64,000 bases of DNA from NCBI RefSeq assembly GCF_014323725.1, contig NZ_JABVED010000007.1, forward strand, positions 244,251-308,250, given 5' to 3'. The notes under the pieces are model-generated. The model was given only the letters and a program-made list of their open reading frames with translations. It did not search any database and had not been told where the DNA came from. Of this stretch, positions 22,820 through 31,757 are shown in pieces. Within the stretch, counting starts at the first letter, position 1. Every line of letters begins with the position of its first letter. The position numbers and the translations under genes were made by a program. The stretch comes from Actinokineospora xionganensis (GTDB taxonomy: Bacteria; Actinomycetota; Actinomycetes; Mycobacteriales; Pseudonocardiaceae).

Positions 22820-24646
22820 ATGACGATCAGGCGATCCCTGCTCACTGTCGCGGCCGCCGTCGGCGCCGTGCTCGTCCCGCTCAGCCCGGCCGTGGCCGAG
22901 CCGCTGGAGAGCACGCCGGTCTACTCCTACGCCGACGCCGTACGCGAGACGGTCTGGGTCGACACCGGGCTGACCTCGCCGCAGGGCGCTCGGGTGCGGG
23001 TCGCCGCCGACATCATCCGGCCGCGCGAGGCGCAGGCCACGGGCGTCAAAGTGCCGGTGATCATGGACGCCAGCCCGTATTACACCTCCGTGGGCCGCGG
23101 CAACGAAAGCCAGAAGAAGACCTACGACTCCGCGGGCCGCCCGATCCAGTTCCCGCTCTTCTACGACAACTACTTCGTCCCCCGCGGCTACGCGATCGTG
23201 CTGGTCGACCTGTCCGGCACCGCCCGCTCCAACGGGTGTGTCGACGTCGGCGGCCGCTCCGAGGTGGCCTCCGCCAAGGCCGTGGTCGACTGGCTCAACG
23301 GCCGCGCCACCGGCTACACCTCCGCCACCGGCTCGACGCGGGCGAGCGCGTCCTGGTCGAGCGGCGCGGTCGGCATGATCGGCAAGTCGTGGGACGGCAC
23401 GATCGCCAACGGGGTGGCCGCGACCGGGGTCGACGGGCTCAAGACCATCGTCGCGATCGGCGCCATCAGCTCCTGGTACGACTACTACCGAGCGCACGGC
23501 GCGACCCTGACCATGGGCACCCCGTCCGGACTCGCCTCCCGCGTGGAGAACTCGGCCGCGGCGACCAACTGCGCCACCGTGAAGTCCACTTTGGACAGCG
23601 GATCCCCGTCGAGCGGCGACCTGACGGCGATGTGGCGCGAGCGCGACTACGTGCCCGACGCCGCGAACGTCAAGGCGAGCATGTTCGTCGTGCACGGCGT
23701 CAACGACCTGAACGTGAAGTCGATCAACTTCGGCCAGTGGTGGAACGCCCTGCCCGCCACCGTCGAGCGCAAGATCTGGCTGACCCAGGCCGGACACGTC
23801 GACCCGTTCGACTTCCGCCGCGCGGTGTGGGTCGACACGCTGCACCGCTGGTTCGACCACTACCTGATGGGCATCGACAACGGCATCCAGAACGAGCCGC
23901 GATCCACCGTCGAGCACCAGCCGGACGCCTGGAAGGACGACGTGGGCTGGCCCGTCGTCACCACCCCGAAGCACCTCTACGCGCACGCGTCGAGCACCGC
24001 GGGCGTCGGCACGCTCAGCTCCGCCGCGCCGCCGCCCACCGAGATCCCGGTGTGGGCGCGGTTCACCGACAACCGCGGCAGCGAGTACACATGGGTCAGC
24101 AACCCGACCTCGACCTCCTCGGCTCGCCTGATCTACAGCTCGCCCGCGCTCACCGCCGACAACCGTGTCTCCGGCACTCCGCGGATCACGATCACCGCGA
24201 CGTCGTCGTCCAGCGCCGCCCGGCTGACCGCCGTCCTGGTCGACCTCGGCCCGTCGACGATCCGCTACTACCGCGGCTCCGGCGAGGGCATCACCACGCT
24301 GGCCACCCGGTCCTGCTGGGGTGAGAGCGCGACCGGCGACAGCGCCTGCTTCCTCGACACGGCCACCAACAAGGCCACCACCAGCGCCAACATCATCAGC
24401 CGCGGCTGGGCCGACCTCGGCCACCACGCGTCCCTGGACTCACGCAAGACGCTGTCCCCCAACACGCCCTACAAGATCACTTTCAACCTGGCGAGCACCG
24501 ACCAGGTCATCCCCGCGGGCCACAAGCTCGCGCTGGTGATCGGCAGCACCGACAGCGCCTACATCGGCTCGGTGGGCAGCTATCCGAAGCTCGCCGTCGA
24601 CCTGACCAAGACGGTCCTGCAGATCCCGATGACAGGGTCCTTCTAG
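22820..24646 (+). CDS. Secreted Xaa-Pro dipeptidyl-peptidase-like hydrolase (S15 family)
   Basis: A 608-residue exported alpha/beta hydrolase. ATG 22820 opens a Sec signal peptide (RRSLLTVAAAVGAVLVPL, cleavage likely after AVAEP). The catalytic domain has the nucleophile elbow GKSWDGTIANG, an acid in HGVNDLNVK and the His in AGHVDPF; the C-terminal jelly-roll (CocE/NonD-type) follows, ending at TVLQIPMTGSF. S15 enzymes release X-Pro dipeptides from peptides outside the cell. The longer open frame back to 22376 is antisense or out of frame with the MFS gene and is rejected. Lies 10 bases after the MFS gene, so a joint peptide-use function is possible but unproved. Confidence 0.9.
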   Translation: MTIRRSLLTVAAAVGAVLVPLSPAVAEPLESTPVYSYADAVRETVWVDTGLTSPQGARVRVAADIIRPREAQATGVKVPVIMDASPYYTSVGRGNESQKKTYDSAGRPIQFPLFYDNYFVPRGYAIVLVDLSGTARSNGCVDVGGRSEVASAKAVVDWLNGRATGYTSATGSTRASASWSSGAVGMIGKSWDGTIANGVAATGVDGLKTIVAIGAISSWYDYYRAHGATLTMGTPSGLASRVENSAAATNCATVKSTLDSGSPSSGDLTAMWRERDYVPDAANVKASMFVVHGVNDLNVKSINFGQWWNALPATVERKIWLTQAGHVDPFDFRRAVWVDTLHRWFDHYLMGIDNGIQNEPRSTVEHQPDAWKDDVGWPVVTTPKHLYAHASSTAGVGTLSSAAPPPTEIPVWARFTDNRGSEYTWVSNPTSTSSARLIYSSPALTADNRVSGTPRITITATSSSSAARLTAVLVDLGPSTIRYYRGSGEGITTLATRSCWGESATGDSACFLDTATNKATTSANIISRGWADLGHHASLDSRKTLSPNTPYKITFNLASTDQVIPAGHKLALVIGSTDSAYIGSVGSYPKLAVDLTKTVLQIPMTGSF

Positions 24647-24656
24647 GCTTACCGGC

Positions 24657-25304
24657 ATGCGCTTCGTTCTCGCCTCACAGTCCCCCGCCCGCCTCGGCTT
24701 GCTCCGCGACGCGGGGATCGATCCGGTGGTCCGGGTGTCGGGTGTGGACGAGGAGGCGATCGAGGCGTCACTGCCGGACGCGAAGCCCGACACGGTGGTC
24801 GTCGCGCTCGCCGAGGCCAAGGCGCGGGCGGTGCTGGCCGACGTCGTGGCCGAGCACCCGGACGCGCTCATCGTGGGCTGCGACTCGATGCTGCACTTCG
24901 ACGGGCAACTGATGGGCAAGCCCGCCACGGTCGACATCGCGCGCGAGCGGTGGGGCCGGATGGCGGGCAACACCGGCGACCTGATGACCGGGCACGCCGT
25001 GCTGCGGGTCGAGGGCGGCGAGGTCACCGCGACCGCGGTAGGCACCGAGAGCACGGTGGTGCGCTTCGGCAAGCCCACCGAACGCGAACTGGAGTCCTAC
25101 CTGGCCTCCGGCGAGCCGCTGCGGGTCGCGGGCGCGTTCACCCTCGACGGGCACGGCGGCTGGTTCGTCGACGGCATCGACGGCGACTCGTCCGGGGTGA
25201 TCGGGATCAGCCTGCCGCTGATGCGTCGGCTGCTCAACGAGGTCGGCCTCAGCGTCGTCGATTTCTGGAGCGCTCCCACTGTGCCGCCTCCCCGGAATTT
25301 TTGA
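24657..25304 (+). CDS. maf: Nucleoside triphosphate pyrophosphatase (Maf)
   Basis: 215-residue Maf protein that hydrolyses non-canonical or UTP/dTTP-type nucleotides to monophosphates. Motifs: LASQSPARLGLL at the N-terminus (S-x-S-P-R variant), VDEEAIEA, KARAVL, GCDSMLHFDGQLMGKP and the C-terminal AGAFTLDGHGGWFVDGIDGD with the acid residue of the active site. ATG 24657 is 10 bases after the peptidase. The order accD5-accE5-maf-accA3 matches mycobacteria, here split by the MFS/peptidase insertion. The stop lies inside intergenic repeat copy B. Confidence 0.94.
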   Translation: MRFVLASQSPARLGLLRDAGIDPVVRVSGVDEEAIEASLPDAKPDTVVVALAEAKARAVLADVVAEHPDALIVGCDSMLHFDGQLMGKPATVDIARERWGRMAGNTGDLMTGHAVLRVEGGEVTATAVGTESTVVRFGKPTERELESYLASGEPLRVAGAFTLDGHGGWFVDGIDGDSSGVIGISLPLMRRLLNEVGLSVVDFWSAPTVPPPRNF

Positions 25305-25373
25305 GCCTGGCCACCTGGGAGCGAACCTCCGGAATGTCGGTGACCGTGGTCAGCTTGCGTCACGGTGCCCCTT
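25287..25373 (+). repeat. Interspersed ~88-bp intergenic repeat, copy B
   Basis: Same ends as copy A at 9798-9885: CCTCCCCGGAATTTT at the left and GTCGGTGACCGTG, TCAG, GTCACGGTGCCCCTT at the right, with core length differing by one base. It overlaps the last 18 bases of maf, so the element supplies that gene's C-terminal codons and stop. This suggests insertion at a gene end. Confidence 0.6.
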
Positions 25374-25607
25374 GGCAGCGTTGGTCGTCGGTCAAGGACA
25401 GTCGCAGAGCAGGACGGATGGCGCGCTGATCTAGCCAGGTCCAAGTCCCGGAGTTCGCGCGACTTCGGCATCGCCGTTCTCGCCGGGCTGATCCTCGGCG
25501 CGTTACCCGGCTTCCTTTTGCATCGACGAGATCCTCACCGCCCGACCGCCCCACCCCTCCTCGACACCCCCGAGCCGGCCCCCACAAAGGAACCCGCCCT
25601 CGTCTGA
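25365..25607 (+). CDS. Possible small single-span membrane protein
   Basis: An open frame of 80 residues ending 3 bases before the convergent exported-protein gene. The C-terminal 60 residues look real: basic run ARSKSRSSRD, hydrophobic helix FGIAVLAGLILGALPGFLL, HRRD, then a Pro-rich tail. The first ~20 residues come from intergenic repeat copy B and have no ribosome-binding site, so the true start may be an internal non-ATG codon, or the frame may be untranslated. Confidence 0.35.
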   Translation: MPLGSVGRRSRTVAEQDGWRADLARSKSRSSRDFGIAVLAGLILGALPGFLLHRRDPHRPTAPPLLDTPEPAPTKEPALV

Positions 25608-25610
25608 CCG

Positions 25611-26321
25611 TCAGGGGCAGTCGCGGAGTTGGGCGGAGGGCACGCTGATCTGCGGGTAGCCGGGGAGTTGCTCGATGCGGCCGTAGGTGCGGGTGCAGCC
25701 GATCTCCTGGCCGCTGAGGCCGAACACCTGCGCGTACACCGGACGCTTGGCGCACGAGTCCTGAGCAGGCGGGCAGTCGTACTGGGCGGCGATGACCTCC
25801 GGCGAGGAATCGCTGACCACGTTGTTGAGCACCAGCAGACCCGCCGACGACAGATACGCGCGCTCCTGGGCGTTCCACTTGTCCGAGCGGCCGACGACGA
25901 CCTGACCCGTGGTGCCCTCCGGCCCCTCCCCGCGGACGAGGCAAGCCGACGCGGAACCTGGCACGCACTGCAGCGAGGTCGGGGTGAGCGTCACACCCAG
26001 CTCGGTGACTGTCGTCTCGATCACCTGACTGGCTGACGGTCCGCCGATGCGCAATCGCCCCGAAGTGGCCCCGGCGTCGGCGATCAGCTCGACGAAAGTG
26101 CCCCCCACGGTGGTCGACGCTAGCACCTGGCAGGGCTCGCGAAGGCACCCGGAAAGGCCGACACCCGGGGTCGTCGGCGGGGCGGAAACGCTGCTCGACG
26201 TGGGTGTCGACACCCGCTCCGACCTGGCCTTGAGCACCGCGGCACCGATCAGCGAGGTGGCGGTCACCAGGCCGCACAGCAGCGCGGTCACGACCACCGA
26301 GCGGGGCATCCGTCGGGCCAT
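25611..26321 (-). CDS. Hypothetical exported or membrane-anchored protein
   Basis: 236 residues from ATG 26321. An N-terminal hydrophobic segment after RRMPRSV (VVTALLCGLVTATSLIGAAV) acts as signal anchor, followed by a Ser/Pro/Thr stalk and a globular extracytoplasmic domain with six cysteines (GCLREPCQ; QCVPGSASACLV; DCPPAQDSCAK; GCTRTY; final DCP), probably disulfide-bonded. No family recognised. An AGGAGG lies 10 bases before the start, slightly far; this is the only plausible start before the signal segment. Divergent from accA3; convergent with the small open frame before it. The long open frame that continues across accA3 on this strand is a shadow. Confidence 0.75.
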   Translation of the reverse strand: MARRMPRSVVVTALLCGLVTATSLIGAAVLKARSERVSTPTSSSVSAPPTTPGVGLSGCLREPCQVLASTTVGGTFVELIADAGATSGRLRIGGPSASQVIETTVTELGVTLTPTSLQCVPGSASACLVRGEGPEGTTGQVVVGRSDKWNAQERAYLSSAGLLVLNNVVSDSSPEVIAAQYDCPPAQDSCAKRPVYAQVFGLSGQEIGCTRTYGRIEQLPGYPQISVPSAQLRDCP

Positions 26322-26450
26322 GGCGCTGTCACCTCCTGGGGTGCGGTGAGAACTGGGCACAGTATCCACACACATGTGGGGTTGCTCTCGGTTCACTAAT
26401 GGCGTTGGGTCCGTAAACTCCCCCCAAGCCCGCGAACTAGGAGGAACGGC

Positions 26451-28235
26451 GTGCCCGAGTCGGCAAAGACGCTGAGCAAGGTTCTCATCGCCAATCGCGG
26501 CGAGATCGCTGTCCGCGTTATTCGTGCCTGCCAGGACGCCGGTCTGGGCAGCGTGGCCGTCTACGCCGAGCCCGACCGGGACGCCCCGTTCGTGCGGCTG
26601 GCCGACGAGGCCTTCGCACTGGGCGGCAACACTCCCGGTGAGAGCTACCTGTCCTTCGACAAGCTGCTCGACGTGGCCAAGCGCTCCGGCGCCGACTCCG
26701 TGCACCCCGGCTACGGCTTCCTGTCCGAGAACGCCGAGTTCGCCCAGGCGGTGCTCGACGCGGGTCTGATCTGGATCGGACCCACCCCGCAGGCCATCCG
26801 CGACCTCGGCGACAAGGTGACCGCGCGGCACATCGCGATGCGCGCGGGCGCGCCGCTGGTGCCCGGCACCAAGGAGCCGGTCAGCGGCGCCGAGGAGATC
26901 GTCGCGTTCGCCGAGGAGCACGGTCTCCCGGTCGCGATCAAGGCCGCGTTCGGCGGCGGCGGGCGTGGCCTGAAGGTGGCCCGCACGATCGAGGAGATCC
27001 CCGAGCTGTTCGACTCGGCGGTCCGCGAGGCCGTCACCGCCTTCGGCCGCGGCGAGTGCTTCGTCGAGCGCTACCTGGACAAGCCCCGCCACGTCGAGGC
27101 CCAGGTGCTCGCCGACCAGCACGGCAACGTGGTCGTCGTCGGCACCCGCGACTGCTCGCTGCAGCGCCGCCACCAGAAGCTGGTCGAGGAGGCCCCGGCC
27201 CCGTTCCTCACCGACAGCCAGCGCGCCGAGATCCACTCCTCGGCGAAGGCCATCTGCAAGGAGGCGGGCTACTCCGGCGCGGGCACGGTGGAATACCTGG
27301 TCGGCACCGACGGCACCATCTCGTTCCTCGAGGTCAACACCCGGCTGCAGGTCGAGCACCCGGTCTCCGAGGAGACCGCGGGCGTCGACCTGGTCCGCGA
27401 GCAGTTCCGCATCGCCGCCGGCGAGAAGCTGCGCTTCACCGAGGACCCGGAGCCCCGCGGCCACTCGATCGAGTTCCGCATCAACGGCGAGGACGCGGGC
27501 CGCGGCTTCCTGCCCGCCCCGGGAACCGTCACCAGGTTCGTCACCCCCGACGGCCCCGGCGTCCGCGTCGACGCGGGTGTCGAGTCCGGCACGGTCATCG
27601 GCGGCCAGTTCGACTCGCTGCTCGCCAAGATCATCGTCACCGGCGAGAACCGCGACGAGGCCATCGCCCGCTCCCGCCGCGCCCTGGACGAGTTGGTGGT
27701 CGAGGGCATGGCCACCGTGACCCCGTTCCACCGCGCCATCGTGCGCGACCCGGCGTTCATCGGCGACGGCAAGACCTTCTTCGTCCACACCCGCTGGATC
27801 GAGACCGAGTTCGACAACACCATCGAGCCCTTCGTCGGCGGCGCGGAAGCCGCGGAGGAAGAGCAGCCCCGCCAGAACGTCGTGGTCGAGGTCGGCGGCA
27901 GGCGGCTCGAGGTCTCCCTCCCCGGCACGTTCTCCCTTGGCTCGGGCGGCGGCGGTGGCGCGGCGGCGAAAGCCAAGCCCCGCAAGCGTTCCGGCGGCAA
28001 GGGCGGCGCCGCGGCGTCCGGCGACTCGGTCACGGCACCGATGCAGGGCACCATCGTGAAGATCGCGGTGGAGGACGGCCAGACCGTCGAGGCGGGCGAC
28101 CTGCTGCTGGTGCTTGAGGCGATGAAGATGGAGAACCCGGTCACCGCCCACAAGTCGGGCACCATCACCGGCCTGGGCATCGCGGTCGGCGAGACCGTCA
28201 CCACCGGCACGGTCATCTGCGAGATCAAGGACTGA
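26451..28235 (+). CDS. accA3: Acyl-CoA carboxylase alpha subunit: biotin carboxylase plus biotin carrier (AccA3-like)
   Basis: 594-residue two-domain enzyme. Residues ~8-450 are biotin carboxylase: [21 protein letters not shown]-grasp loop [30 protein letters not shown] and [15 protein letters not shown] Gly/Ala/Lys-rich linker leads to the biotinyl domain (from ~522) with the modified lysine in LEAMKMENP. It carboxylates biotin using ATP and bicarbonate and shares this carrier among several AccD subunits. Start is GTG 26451 with AGGAGG upstream. Works with AccD5/AccE in this window; BirA activates it. A strong hairpin follows. Confidence 0.97.
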   Translation: MPESAKTLSKVLIANRGEIAVRVIRACQDAGLGSVAVYAEPDRDAPFVRLADEAFALGGNTPGESYLSFDKLLDVAKRSGADSVHPGYGFLSENAEFAQAVLDAGLIWIGPTPQAIRDLGDKVTARHIAMRAGAPLVPGTKEPVSGAEEIVAFAEEHGLPVAIKAAFGGGGRGLKVARTIEEIPELFDSAVREAVTAFGRGECFVERYLDKPRHVEAQVLADQHGNVVVVGTRDCSLQRRHQKLVEEAPAPFLTDSQRAEIHSSAKAICKEAGYSGAGTVEYLVGTDGTISFLEVNTRLQVEHPVSEETAGVDLVREQFRIAAGEKLRFTEDPEPRGHSIEFRINGEDAGRGFLPAPGTVTRFVTPDGPGVRVDAGVESGTVIGGQFDSLLAKIIVTGENRDEAIARSRRALDELVVEGMATVTPFHRAIVRDPAFIGDGKTFFVHTRWIETEFDNTIEPFVGGAEAAEEEQPRQNVVVEVGGRRLEVSLPGTFSLGSGGGGGAAAKAKPRKRSGGKGGAAASGDSVTAPMQGTIVKIAVEDGQTVEAGDLLLVLEAMKMENPVTAHKSGTITGLGIAVGETVTTGTVICEIKD

Positions 28236-28253
28236 CACCGCACGACACAGCCA

Positions 28254-28293
28254 CGAAATCGGGGACCTGCCATCCGGCGGGTCCCCAATTTCG
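28254..28293 (+). terminator. Hairpin terminator after accA3
   Basis: CGAAAT-C-GGGGACCTGCC, loop ATCC, GGCGGGTCCCC-A-ATTTCG: a 17-18 bp stem with one bulged mismatch and one G-U type pair, 18 bases after the accA3 stop. No U tract. Confidence 0.75.
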
Positions 28294-28375
28294 TCAGGGC
28301 ACCCTTAATCCCGCACTCGGCGAGGACTGAGAGCGACCTCAGCTCAGGCTCCACAGGTTTCCGTAGGATCGACAC

Positions 28376-28813
28376 ATGGCCCACGACCCGCAGCCCAACA
28401 TGCGCATCGGTGATGCCGAGCGTGAGGACGGCCTGCGCGCGCTGGGCGAGCACATGGCCGCGGGCAGACTGACCGTCGACGAGTACGGCGACCGCAGCGC
28501 CAAGGTGGCGACCGCGCGAACGCGCGGTGAACTGCTGTCCCTGTTCACCGATCTTCCCGACCCCCGGCCACGCTTTCTCGCTCCCCCACCGGCTTTCGTG
28601 GCGCCCATGCCCCCCGTGCCCTACCTGCCATCGCGTCCCCTGGGCCTGCGCCTGTCCTCCGCGCTGGTCCCGATCGCGATGATCGTGGGCGTCGTGATGG
28701 CCTTCCGGTTCGGCTTCTTCCCCCTCATCGCCCTGCCCATCATCGTCGCCGTCCTCGTCAACCGGTCCAACAACGACTGGCGGCGCAGGCATCTCGGTCG
28801 GGGTGGGCACTGA
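28376..28813 (+). CDS. DUF1707 domain membrane protein
   Basis: 145 residues. The N-terminal DUF1707 motif MRIGDAEREDGLRALGEHMA and AAGRLTVDEYGDRS (residues ~9-45) is a short SHOCT-like domain found at the N-terminus of many actinobacterial membrane or LiaF-like proteins. A Pro-rich linker follows, then two C-terminal hydrophobic helices (~88-123) and a basic tail. Role unknown; SHOCT-like domains are thought to help oligomerisation. A larger relative with a different C-terminal part is at 62669-63310. Stop at 28813; the HAD gene starts 12 bases later. Confidence 0.88.
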   Translation: MAHDPQPNMRIGDAEREDGLRALGEHMAAGRLTVDEYGDRSAKVATARTRGELLSLFTDLPDPRPRFLAPPPAFVAPMPPVPYLPSRPLGLRLSSALVPIAMIVGVVMAFRFGFFPLIALPIIVAVLVNRSNNDWRRRHLGRGGH

Positions 28814-28824
28814 GCGGGCCGGAG

Positions 28825-29412
28825 TTGCTGCTGCTCGACCTCGACGGGGTCCTGCGCGGGTTCGACTCCTTCGACGACGCCGAGTTCGGGCTGGCCGCCG
28901 GGTCGGTCGCCGACACCGCGTTCTCCCCGGAGCTGTTGACCCCCGCCATCACCGGTCTGGTCAGCCACGACCGCTGGCTGGCCACGGTCGCGCGTGAGCT
29001 CTCGGGCGGTGATGTGTCCAGCGCGGCGGCCGCGGCCGCGGTGTCGGCCTGGTCCCGGCCTGGATACGTGATCACGACCGCGTTGACGCTGGTCCGGGCG
29101 GCGCGGACGCGGTGCCGGGTCGCGCTGCTGACGAACGCCACCACCCGCCTCCCGCAGGACATGGCGCTGCTCGGGCTCGACCGGGAGGTGGACGGGGTGA
29201 TCTCGTCGGCCGAGACCGGTGCGCGCAAACCCGAACCCGAGGCCTACCTGGCCGCCCTGGCCCTGCTGGACGCCACGGCGGGAACGACACTGTTCTGCGA
29301 TGACAGCGAGGCCAACGTGCTGGCCGCGCACGCGCTGGGCATCGCCGCGGCCCACGTGCCGGACACCGACTCGCTGCGCACGGCGCTGTCCGTGCATGGG
29401 CTGCTCGGCTGA
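28825..29412 (+). CDS. HAD-superfamily hydrolase
   Basis: 195-residue haloacid-dehalogenase-type phosphatase. Motif I LLLDLDGVLRGFDS carries the nucleophile Asp and the acid at +2; motif II is LLTNATT; motif III/IV are GARKPEPEAY and FCDDSEANV. The small helical cap is of subfamily IA type. No ATG or GTG precedes motif I in frame, so TTG 28825 (after GGAG) is taken as start; a CTG at 28810 is the alternative. Likely translated with the DUF1707 gene. Substrate unknown. Confidence 0.82.
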   Translation: MLLLDLDGVLRGFDSFDDAEFGLAAGSVADTAFSPELLTPAITGLVSHDRWLATVARELSGGDVSSAAAAAAVSAWSRPGYVITTALTLVRAARTRCRVALLTNATTRLPQDMALLGLDREVDGVISSAETGARKPEPEAYLAALALLDATAGTTLFCDDSEANVLAAHALGIAAAHVPDTDSLRTALSVHGLLG

Positions 29413-29430
29413 ACAGCTAGCGTGGCGCCC

Positions 29431-29943
29431 GTGGAAATGGTGGAGATCAACGCGGGCAAGTACTACCTGAGGGCCCTGCGCGCGGACGACCGGATCGATG
29501 ACCGGCAGGCCATCATCGAGGGTTTCGCCGACCCGGAGAGCAAGCGCTGGATGTCGCACCTCGACCTCTCCGACCTGCAGCGAGCCGAGGCCTACATCAC
29601 CCGGCGCGCGCAGGGGTGGGCCGAGGAGACGAGGTTCTCCTGGGCCGTGGCCGAGCCGACCACCGGCGACCTGCTCGGCGAGGTGCTGCTCAAGCGGGTC
29701 GACTGGGACAACCACACCGCCGAGGCGGGCTGCTGGGCGCACCCGTCGGCCCGGGGCCGCGGCATGACCACCGAGGCGCTCGGCGCGGTCCTGCGCTTCG
29801 GCTTCGGCGCGCTCGGGCTGCGTGAGGTCTTCTACAAACACCACCCCGACAACAAGGCGTCGCGGCGGGTCGCCGAGAAGCTCGGTTTCACCGTGCTCTC
29901 CGAGGACGCCGAAAACTCGGTCTTGGTGCTGCGTAACGCTTGA
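29431..29943 (+). CDS. GNAT family N-acetyltransferase (RimJ/RimL type)
   Basis: 170-residue acetyltransferase. The acetyl-CoA pyrophosphate loop is ARGRGMTTEALGAVL (R-x-x-G-x-G/A variant), preceded by the strand EAGCWAHPS and followed by LREVFYKHHPDNKASRRVAEKLGF, the classical C-terminal GNAT motif B. It would acetylate a protein N-terminus or a small amine; substrate unknown. GTG at 29422, GTG 29431 and ATG 29437 are all in frame; I took 29431. Nineteen bases after the HAD gene. Confidence 0.88.
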   Translation: MEMVEINAGKYYLRALRADDRIDDRQAIIEGFADPESKRWMSHLDLSDLQRAEAYITRRAQGWAEETRFSWAVAEPTTGDLLGEVLLKRVDWDNHTAEAGCWAHPSARGRGMTTEALGAVLRFGFGALGLREVFYKHHPDNKASRRVAEKLGFTVLSEDAENSVLVLRNA

Positions 29944-30078
29944 GCGCTCACGGACGGTACCTAGATCGGAACCCGCCGGAGTTCCCGCGCGTCCACAACA
30001 GGGGTATCGAACAGTCGAATCCGAGTGTCGACTCTCGATAAGGTGGACGCAGCACAGGTAGTGACGGGGAGGCGCGAC

Positions 30079-30429
30079 GTGCCGGACACGCACGGGCACA
30101 ACCACAAGGACCTGCTCGACGTCGAGCCGAACGCCGTCCCCGCCCTGCGCGGCGCGTTCGTCTCGGCGCTCGACCAGGTCGACCGCCAACTCGAACTGGC
30201 CGCCGCCGAGGTCAGGGTCGCCGCGTGGGCGAACGACCCGGTGAGCCAGGACGCCGCCGAGGGGATCAACGCGCTGTCGGTCGACACCGAAACCGCCGCG
30301 CTGGAGCAGCTGCGCTCGTTCCGCACGCAGTTGGGGACGGCGGTCGACACGCTCGACAAGATCGCCGCGCGGTACCGGCTGCTGGAGGACGACAACCGAG
30401 CGAACGTCAGTCACACCGGCCAGGGCTGA
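30079..30429 (+). CDS. ESX/PE-like small helical protein upstream of the PPE-like gene
   Basis: 116 residues, GTG 30079 with GGGGAGG upstream. After a His-rich leader (DTHGHNHKDL) there are two long amphipathic helices separated by a turn (FVSALDQVDRQLELAAAEVR; LEQLRSFRTQLGTAVDTLDK), the helical-hairpin layout of PE/WXG100 partners. The next gene, 10 bases away, encodes a PPE-like protein, which suggests a cognate heterodimer for type VII export. No WXG or YxxxD/E motif is clear, so family placement is inference from structure and position. Confidence 0.68.
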   Translation: MPDTHGHNHKDLLDVEPNAVPALRGAFVSALDQVDRQLELAAAEVRVAAWANDPVSQDAAEGINALSVDTETAALEQLRSFRTQLGTAVDTLDKIAARYRLLEDDNRANVSHTGQG

Positions 30430-30439
30430 GGGGGACGAG

Positions 30440-31615
30440 ATGACCGAGCAGACCAAGCGCTGGCGCGGTTTCACGCACGAGGAGCTCTACCGCCTCTTAC
30501 ATGAGGGCCCGGGCGCGCAGGCGTCAGCCGACCCGGGCCGCCGGTGGGCGGAGTTGGCGAGCACCCTGTCCGATGTGGGCCAGGACCTCGCCACCGCGCT
30601 GGACAGCTCCGGCGCGACCTGGTCGGGCCGGGCGGCGGGCCGTGCCTACGAGCGGCTCACCCCATTGGCGGCCTGGGCGACCGCGGCCGGGGAGTCCGCG
30701 GCCGAGATGCGGGTCGCCGTCGAGAACCAGGGTGACTACGTCGCCAAGGCGCGGGCCGACATGCCGGTGCCCGAGAACGTCCCCCAGCAGCAGCCGGACC
30801 CCACGATCGCACCCGCGATCCAGGTCGTCGGTGCGCAGACCGACCCGGAACCCATCGAGGCCGCGCGGTCGACCGGCGAGCAGCGGGCGTTCGAGGTGAT
30901 GGCCGCCTACGCGGAGGTCACCGCCGCGAACGTGACCGCCCTGTCCGCGTTCGAACAGCCCGCGGAACTGCTCGACAGCGGCCGGGAACGGCACGGCAAC
31001 CGCGGCCACGGCATCGGCCTGTCCGCGGTCGTGTCGACCATCGCGTCGGCCGTCGCGGCCGCGCTGCCCCCGCTTGACGAGAAGCCGCGCGGGCGCCACT
31101 CGCCACATGTCCGCGACGTCGTGGGCAACCAGGGCGTCGTCCTGTCGGGGGCGACGCTGCAACCCGAGCCGGCTCGGCGGACCGTGACCCCGGGTATGTC
31201 GTCGGGGACGGCGCCGGTCGAGGCACACCCGGCGATCGGGGCGGCCCCTGGTCCTGCTCCGAAAGCTCGGGAAGACCGTAGTTCGGCTCGAGGCGTACCG
31301 GCTGTTCCCGCTGCTCCGGCCGCTCCCGCGATCGGTGATCTGGCGGCGACGCCTGCCGGGGCGATGGCGGGTCATGCCGGGGCGCCGGTCTCACCCACTG
31401 GGGCGGTGGCGCCGACCACCGCCGACAAGATGGCGATGCGGCGATTCGGGACTGAGGCGTTGGGGTCGAGCCAGTGGTTCGCGGAGACGGAGTCGGCGCC
31501 TAGTCGGGATGTTTCGGGGCGGCGGCGTGATCTCGGATCCGCGGCGCCGGTCACTGAATCCGTTGTGGTGGATGGGGAGGATCACCAGTTGCCGCCCAAC
31601 GTCATCGGCGGCTGA
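30440..31615 (+). CDS. PPE-domain-like protein
   Basis: 391 residues. The first ~130 (WRGFTHEELYRLLHEGPG; WAELASTLSDVGQDLATAL; WSGRAAGRAYERLTPLAAWA) form the helical PPE-type domain typical of Pseudonocardiaceae, with the W-S-G turn equivalent to WXG. The rest is a disordered, Ala/Pro/Gly-rich tail whose last 100 residues have lower codon bias than the front. Starts at ATG 30440 after GGGGA. Pairs with the upstream small helical protein; probable ESX substrate. No ESX core genes (EccC etc.) are in the window. Confidence 0.78.
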   Translation: MTEQTKRWRGFTHEELYRLLHEGPGAQASADPGRRWAELASTLSDVGQDLATALDSSGATWSGRAAGRAYERLTPLAAWATAAGESAAEMRVAVENQGDYVAKARADMPVPENVPQQQPDPTIAPAIQVVGAQTDPEPIEAARSTGEQRAFEVMAAYAEVTAANVTALSAFEQPAELLDSGRERHGNRGHGIGLSAVVSTIASAVAAALPPLDEKPRGRHSPHVRDVVGNQGVVLSGATLQPEPARRTVTPGMSSGTAPVEAHPAIGAAPGPAPKAREDRSSARGVPAVPAAPAAPAIGDLAATPAGAMAGHAGAPVSPTGAVAPTTADKMAMRRFGTEALGSSQWFAETESAPSRDVSGRRRDLGSAAPVTESVVVDGEDHQLPPNVIGG

Positions 31616-31757
31616 CGTTCGCCGGCCTGCTTTGCGGGTGGGCCTGCTTGGGATTGGCCCGTGGCGTTTTGTGCAGTTGGGTAGGCGTGATTAGGCGTGG
31701 TCATGCCCCGCGCGTCTTATGTCGACAAGGCGCCTTCGACCGATCGCCGCCCAGGTC

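Noticed and set aside
25611-28238. 875-residue minus-strand open frame
   Set aside because: Only the part from 26321 downward is a gene; the remainder is antisense to accA3.
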